Of a DNA stretch of 7,942 bases, positions 4,789 through 7,942 are shown piece by piece. Every line of letters starts with the position of its first letter. Position 1 is the first letter of the stretch. The position numbers and the translations under genes are program-made. Where the stretch lies: NCBI GenBank assembly GCA_013153895.1, contig JAADDN010000098.1:1-7942 (forward strand). Direction: 5' to 3'. Under the pieces are notes generated by a model, which was not told the DNA's origin, searched no databases, and saw nothing but the letters and a program-made list of their open reading frames with translations. The DNA is from Thermoproteota archaeon (GTDB taxonomy: Archaea; Thermoproteota; Thermoprotei; Thermoproteales; Thermocladiaceae).

Positions 4789-6501
4789 ATGGCTAGAAAG
4801 AGCGTGATTATAGGAGTAGCGATCGCTATAATAGTGATAATAATTGCTGGAGTAGCATCATACATATACTTGTCACATGTCAGGAAGAGCACCGTTACAA
4901 GACCTACAAAAGTGAGTAAGCCTACTCATGTAGTAACTAGAGCACCAACATGTAAAGTAGCTTGGCCCTCCGTGACTGTGCAATATGCGAGACTGTTCAA
5001 GATAATTAATACTGGAAAATATTATCTCATAGTTAAGGATGCTGCTAATCACACTTTCATACTTGTTCCAAGAGGATGTCCAGCTCCTAAGAATGTGTCT
5101 GGAATAGTGATATATGTACCTGTTAAGAGAGTAGTATACTTCTCTACAACAGAGGTAGCATTACTATACAGGATAGCTCAAGCATTACATAAGATGAGTA
5201 TGCTGAAGACAGTTGTTGGAGTAACCTGGAGAGGAGTATGGTGGATACCATACATGCAGGAACTACTCAATAATGGTACAACAAAGTACGTGGGATCGTC
5301 ATGGGAGCCGAATATTGAGGAGATACTAGCACTAGACCCAGACCTAGTAGTAATGTACACAGGCTTCGCAACAATGGTACAGATAATGAATAAGCTAGAA
5401 AAAGCAGGTCTAAAAGTGTTCGTAGATAATGAGTGGCTAGAGAAGAGCTATATAGCACGATTCGAGTGGATTAAAGCTATAGGAGCACTATATGGTCCAG
5501 AAGCACTAAAAGCAGCTGAAGAAGTATTCAACAGTGCCGTAAAAACGATAGAGGAGGTCTATGACATGTGTAGAGGTCTTCCAAAAGTAAGATATGCATG
5601 GTTCGTCATGTACTGGGGCAAGTTCTATGTTCCAGGAGCAGAGAGCTACGTAGCTAAGGCATTAGCTAAGATGGGTGGAGAATACCTATTTCAGTCAGCA
5701 ACATTGAGAAGAACAGGATCAGCAACAGTATCTAGAGAGTATATTGATGCTCAAGTAGCTAAAGCACAGCTCATAGTAATATCAGGATTCCCACCATATA
5801 CAACATCACTAAACCCATACGTCAAGGCTCTACCAGACATGATTAAGGCACCAGCATTAAGAACGTTCAGAGTATTTGAATACCATCCATCATACTGGCA
5901 GCTAGGTTACGCATATACAGGAAAGGTTATACTACAGATAGCATCTCTACTACATCCAGAGAAGTTTAGAGGAGTCTACAGAACATTCTTCATACCACTA
6001 TACTTCACAGACAAGACCATGAGCATAGGTGGAGTAGAGATAACGTGGAGAGGATACTACGAGATCATTAGAGACCTATATGGTGACAAGATCCTGATAA
6101 TACCATGGGGACTCACGAGACAGTTGAAATATTTCAATCCAAAGGTCTTTCCAGCACTAGCAACATTAGAGAAGGATATCAAATCTGTCAATGCTATAGT
6201 TCAGACACCAGTACGTAGAGTAGTAGTATATTACACATGTGCAAGATACATAGATGATCTAGGATTCACAAAAAGCATAATATACACAGTAACAGGAAGC
6301 GTGAACATAGGTAAGATAGTGAGCATGCATCCAGACGTAGTCATACTAGATAGCTCACACGTATCTAAGAACATTGTTGATGAGCTTATTAGTCATAAGA
6401 TACCTGTCATAGTGCTAGACTGCTCTAACGTTAAGAGTGGATTCATAATATCACTACTATATAACTATCCTGACCTAGGATACATGCTGTTCCTCAAGTA
6501 A
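4789..6501 (+). CDS. Membrane-anchored ABC substrate-binding protein (BtuF/FecB-like) with extra C-terminal lobe
   Basis: This is the extracellular binding protein of a siderophore/heme/corrinoid-type importer. It has 570 residues. A basic start and hydrophobic helix at about 6-28 form a signal anchor. A Ser/Thr/Pro-rich linker at 33-54 is typical of crenarchaeal surface proteins. Residues 65-112 are a lead-in (YYLIVKDAANHTFILVPRG). The class III binding domain (PF01497-like) spans about 112-400: VKRVVYFSTTEVALL at 112-126, NIEEILALDPDLVVMY at 175-190, a linking helix at about 236-262, and a C-lobe with WGKFYVPG and AQLIVISGFPP. The family normally ends here. The remaining 170 residues include, from 473, a segment that mirrors the N-lobe (VRRVVVYYT, NIGKIVSMHPDVVIL, IPVIVLD). 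No lipobox is seen. The permease follows after one base. The substrate is undetermined. Confidence 0.86.
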   Translation: MARKSVIIGVAIAIIVIIIAGVASYIYLSHVRKSTVTRPTKVSKPTHVVTRAPTCKVAWPSVTVQYARLFKIINTGKYYLIVKDAANHTFILVPRGCPAPKNVSGIVIYVPVKRVVYFSTTEVALLYRIAQALHKMSMLKTVVGVTWRGVWWIPYMQELLNNGTTKYVGSSWEPNIEEILALDPDLVVMYTGFATMVQIMNKLEKAGLKVFVDNEWLEKSYIARFEWIKAIGALYGPEALKAAEEVFNSAVKTIEEVYDMCRGLPKVRYAWFVMYWGKFYVPGAESYVAKALAKMGGEYLFQSATLRRTGSATVSREYIDAQVAKAQLIVISGFPPYTTSLNPYVKALPDMIKAPALRTFRVFEYHPSYWQLGYAYTGKVILQIASLLHPEKFRGVYRTFFIPLYFTDKTMSIGGVEITWRGYYEIIRDLYGDKILIIPWGLTRQLKYFNPKVFPALATLEKDIKSVNAIVQTPVRRVVVYYTCARYIDDLGFTKSIIYTVTGSVNIGKIVSMHPDVVILDSSHVSKNIVDELISHKIPVIVLDCSNVKSGFIISLLYNYPDLGYMLFLK

Positions 6502-6502
6502 C

Positions 6503-7522
6503 ATGAAGAGTAGACATATAATACTCTTCTCAATACTACTCCTCTCTCTTATACCAACATTCCTCATATGTGTATGCGTAGGTCCTGAATATATTCCTCC
6601 ACTCAAAGTTCTAAGCATCTTGTACAGTGGTATTGTAGGTAATAATCATAGTTCTACAGTGTTCTACGATATTGTTTGGAGGATTAGAGTTCCAAGAGTA
6701 ATAGCAAGCTTCATAGCAGGTGCTGCATTAAGCATATCTGGACTATTATTACAGATATTGTTTAGAAATCCAATAGTTGGACCATGGGTGCTTGGAGTAG
6801 AGTCTGGATCTGTTCTTGCAGTAGGATTACTCATACTTGCTGGAGCATTAGTAGTTCCTGGAGGAGTAACGAGTCCCTGGGCCCTATTTGCAGCATCATT
6901 GATAGGTGCTCTAGCTGTGATGTTCATAGTTCTCATACTTGCTGGAGTTGTGAGAAGCATAGTTACTCTTCTTCTAATAGGTGTGACTATTGGTTACCTA
7001 TGTAGTGCAATGTTAAGCATATTAGAGGCATTAGCAACAAAAATACAGTTGCAAGCCTTCGTCATGTGGTCACTAGGTTCTCTAGGTGCAGTAACCTGGA
7101 GCCAGATAAAAGTTATGACTCTAGTATTTATTCCATGCCTAGTTCTAAGCATAATATGTGGAAAAGGATTAAACGCGTACATTCTTGGGGAAGAACATGC
7201 TAAGACTCTTGGAGTTAACGTGAGGATTGTGAGGATAATGGTGATACTTGTCTCAAGCATACTTACAGCAGTGATAACAGCTTTTGCTGGACCTATAGCA
7301 TTCATAGGGTTAGCTGTTCCTCATATAGCTAGACTACTGTATAGGACAGCTGACTCGAGAATACTTATACCAGCTTCAGCAATAATTGGTGCTGTAGTTA
7401 CTGCTTATTGTGATCTAGCTTCAAGAATGATGCTGGCACCCGTAGAGCTTCCTATAAGTACTACAACATCACTATTTGGTGCTCCAATACTCATAATGTT
7501 GTTAACGAGGAGGAGATCATGA
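6503..7522 (+). CDS. ABC importer permease, FecCD/BtuC family
   Basis: This is the transmembrane subunit, acting as a homodimer, of a type II ABC importer for iron-siderophore, heme or corrinoid. Its 339 residues match the family's 320-350. Hydrophobic segments fit about ten transmembrane helices, starting at about 6-25. Family signatures are RIRVPRVIASFIAGAALS at 60-77, LLLQILFRNPIVGPWVLG at 81-98, the cytoplasmic coupling region LGEEHAKTLGVNV at 228-240, GPIAFIGLAVPHIARL at 263-278, and ELPISTTTSLFGAPIL at 315-330. The ATG comes one base after the binding-protein stop with no clear Shine-Dalgarno, so translational coupling is likely. The stop overlaps the ATPase start (ATGA). Permease sequence alone does not reveal the substrate. 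Confidence 0.94.
   Translation: MKSRHIILFSILLLSLIPTFLICVCVGPEYIPPLKVLSILYSGIVGNNHSSTVFYDIVWRIRVPRVIASFIAGAALSISGLLLQILFRNPIVGPWVLGVESGSVLAVGLLILAGALVVPGGVTSPWALFAASLIGALAVMFIVLILAGVVRSIVTLLLIGVTIGYLCSAMLSILEALATKIQLQAFVMWSLGSLGAVTWSQIKVMTLVFIPCLVLSIICGKGLNAYILGEEHAKTLGVNVRIVRIMVILVSSILTAVITAFAGPIAFIGLAVPHIARLLYRTADSRILIPASAIIGAVVTAYCDLASRMMLAPVELPISTTTSLFGAPILIMLLTRRRS
7507..7513 (+). promoter_or_regulatory. Ribosome binding site for the importer ATPase
   Basis: GAGGAGG lies five bases before ATG 7519, within the last arginine codons of the permease gene. It is the strongest Shine-Dalgarno in the window, while the operon's first two genes have none. It fits internal, coupled initiation at the ATGA overlap. 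Confidence 0.65.
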
Positions 7523-7942
7523 AGTTGAAAGTTTCCTCAATAGATGTAGCATATGGTAGAAAGATAGTTCTCAAGAACATAGATCTAGAGTTTGAGGAAG
7601 GTACTCTAACAGGCATAGTTGGACCGAACGGTAGTGGAAAATCAACACTTCTGAAGACTATAGCAGCACTTATAAGACCGATAAGAGGTACAGTATACAT
7701 AGACTTCAAGGATATATATAAGATGAGTAGGAGAGAGCTAGCTAGAAAGTTATCGATAGTTCTAACTGAGAGACCTGAAGCTGAGCTTATGACTGTGAGA
7801 GACCTAGTAGCTTTAGGTAGGCATCCATACACTGACATCTTTGGTAGACTCTCTGAGAGAGATGAGAAGATTGTTGAAGAATGTTTAAGACTGGTTAATG
7901 CACTACATCTAAAAGATAGGTACTTTACAGAACTCTCAGATG
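7519..7942 (+). CDS. ABC importer ATPase, FecE/BtuD family (3' end beyond window)
   Basis: This is the cytoplasmic ATP-binding subunit that powers the BtuC-like permease. 141 residues are visible and the gene continues past the window. The A-loop Tyr12 region is VAYGRKIVLKNIDLEF, and the Walker A GPNGSGKST is at 35-43. The helical-subdomain motif TVRDLVALGRHPYTD is at 92-106, and the family hallmark VALGRxPY is clear. The signature motif begins at the very edge (ELSD, 138-141), probably continuing as LSDG rather than LSGG. The Q-loop position reads IVLTERP (80-86), where most ATPases have VPQ. Walker B, D-loop and switch His lie outside. It overlaps the permease stop by four bases and has a strong ribosome binding site, so the three importer genes form one operon. 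Confidence 0.93.
   Translation, partial: MKLKVSSIDVAYGRKIVLKNIDLEFEEGTLTGIVGPNGSGKSTLLKTIAALIRPIRGTVYIDFKDIYKMSRRELARKLSIVLTERPEAELMTVRDLVALGRHPYTDIFGRLSERDEKIVEECLRLVNALHLKDRYFTELSD

Noticed and set aside
4713..4796. 27-codon plus-strand frame in the intergenic region (ATGAGTGACTTA...)
   Set aside because: It has no Shine-Dalgarno, runs through the importer TATA box and start codon, and has no recognisable content.
5218..6072. TWRG occurring twice in the binding protein (residues 146-149 and 419-422)
   Set aside because: The two sites do not occupy the same relative place in the putative duplicated lobes, and the flanking residues do not align, so it is probably coincidence.

Overview
The window looks like a piece of a hyperthermophilic crenarchaeal (Thermoproteota) chromosome, probably Desulfurococcales-like. 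The genus cannot be fixed from the sequence. The evidence is the set of archaeal information-processing genes (FtsY, prefoldin alpha, ribosomal protein LX/L18a, SecE, Spt5, archaeal L11 and L1), the almost exclusive use of AGA/AGG for arginine, purine-rich coding strands, TATA-box promoters placed so that transcripts are leaderless or nearly so, and very short intergenic gaps. No gap exceeds 160 bases, and no tRNA, rRNA, CRISPR array or insertion sequence was seen.

Left arm (1-1640, minus strand): an operon reading leftward, LX/L18a -> prefoldin alpha -> ftsY. The ftsY gene runs off the left edge after 268 codons. Right of it (1739-3845, plus strand) a divergent operon reads secE -> spt5/nusG -> rpl11 -> rpl1. 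Together these genes cover ribosome assembly, nascent-chain folding, SRP docking, the Sec channel and transcription elongation. The two operons share a compact divergent promoter in which each side has its own TATA box and the same 9-base motif at the predicted start site.

Middle (3850-4632, minus strand): a stand-alone Cas4-like Fe-S nuclease with all key residues intact, convergent with rpl1 and only 4 bases from it. It sits where most archaea carry rpl10 and rpl12.

Right arm (4789 to the end, plus strand): a tightly packed BtuFCD/FecBCD-type ABC importer operon, consisting of a membrane-anchored substrate-binding protein, a FecCD-family permease and an ATPase cut by the window edge. The substrate is probably a siderophore, heme or corrinoid, but the sequence does not decide which. 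An inverted repeat between its TATA box and start codon is a candidate operator.

The points most worth a second look are: an L11 that has lost the otherwise near-universal proline-rich PGPPLGP loop; a SecE with an extra C-terminal membrane helix; a binding protein with what looks like a duplicated N-lobe appended at its C-terminus; the symmetric divergent promoter; and the solo Cas4 in a broken ribosomal-protein cluster. No clearly new multi-gene system was found.
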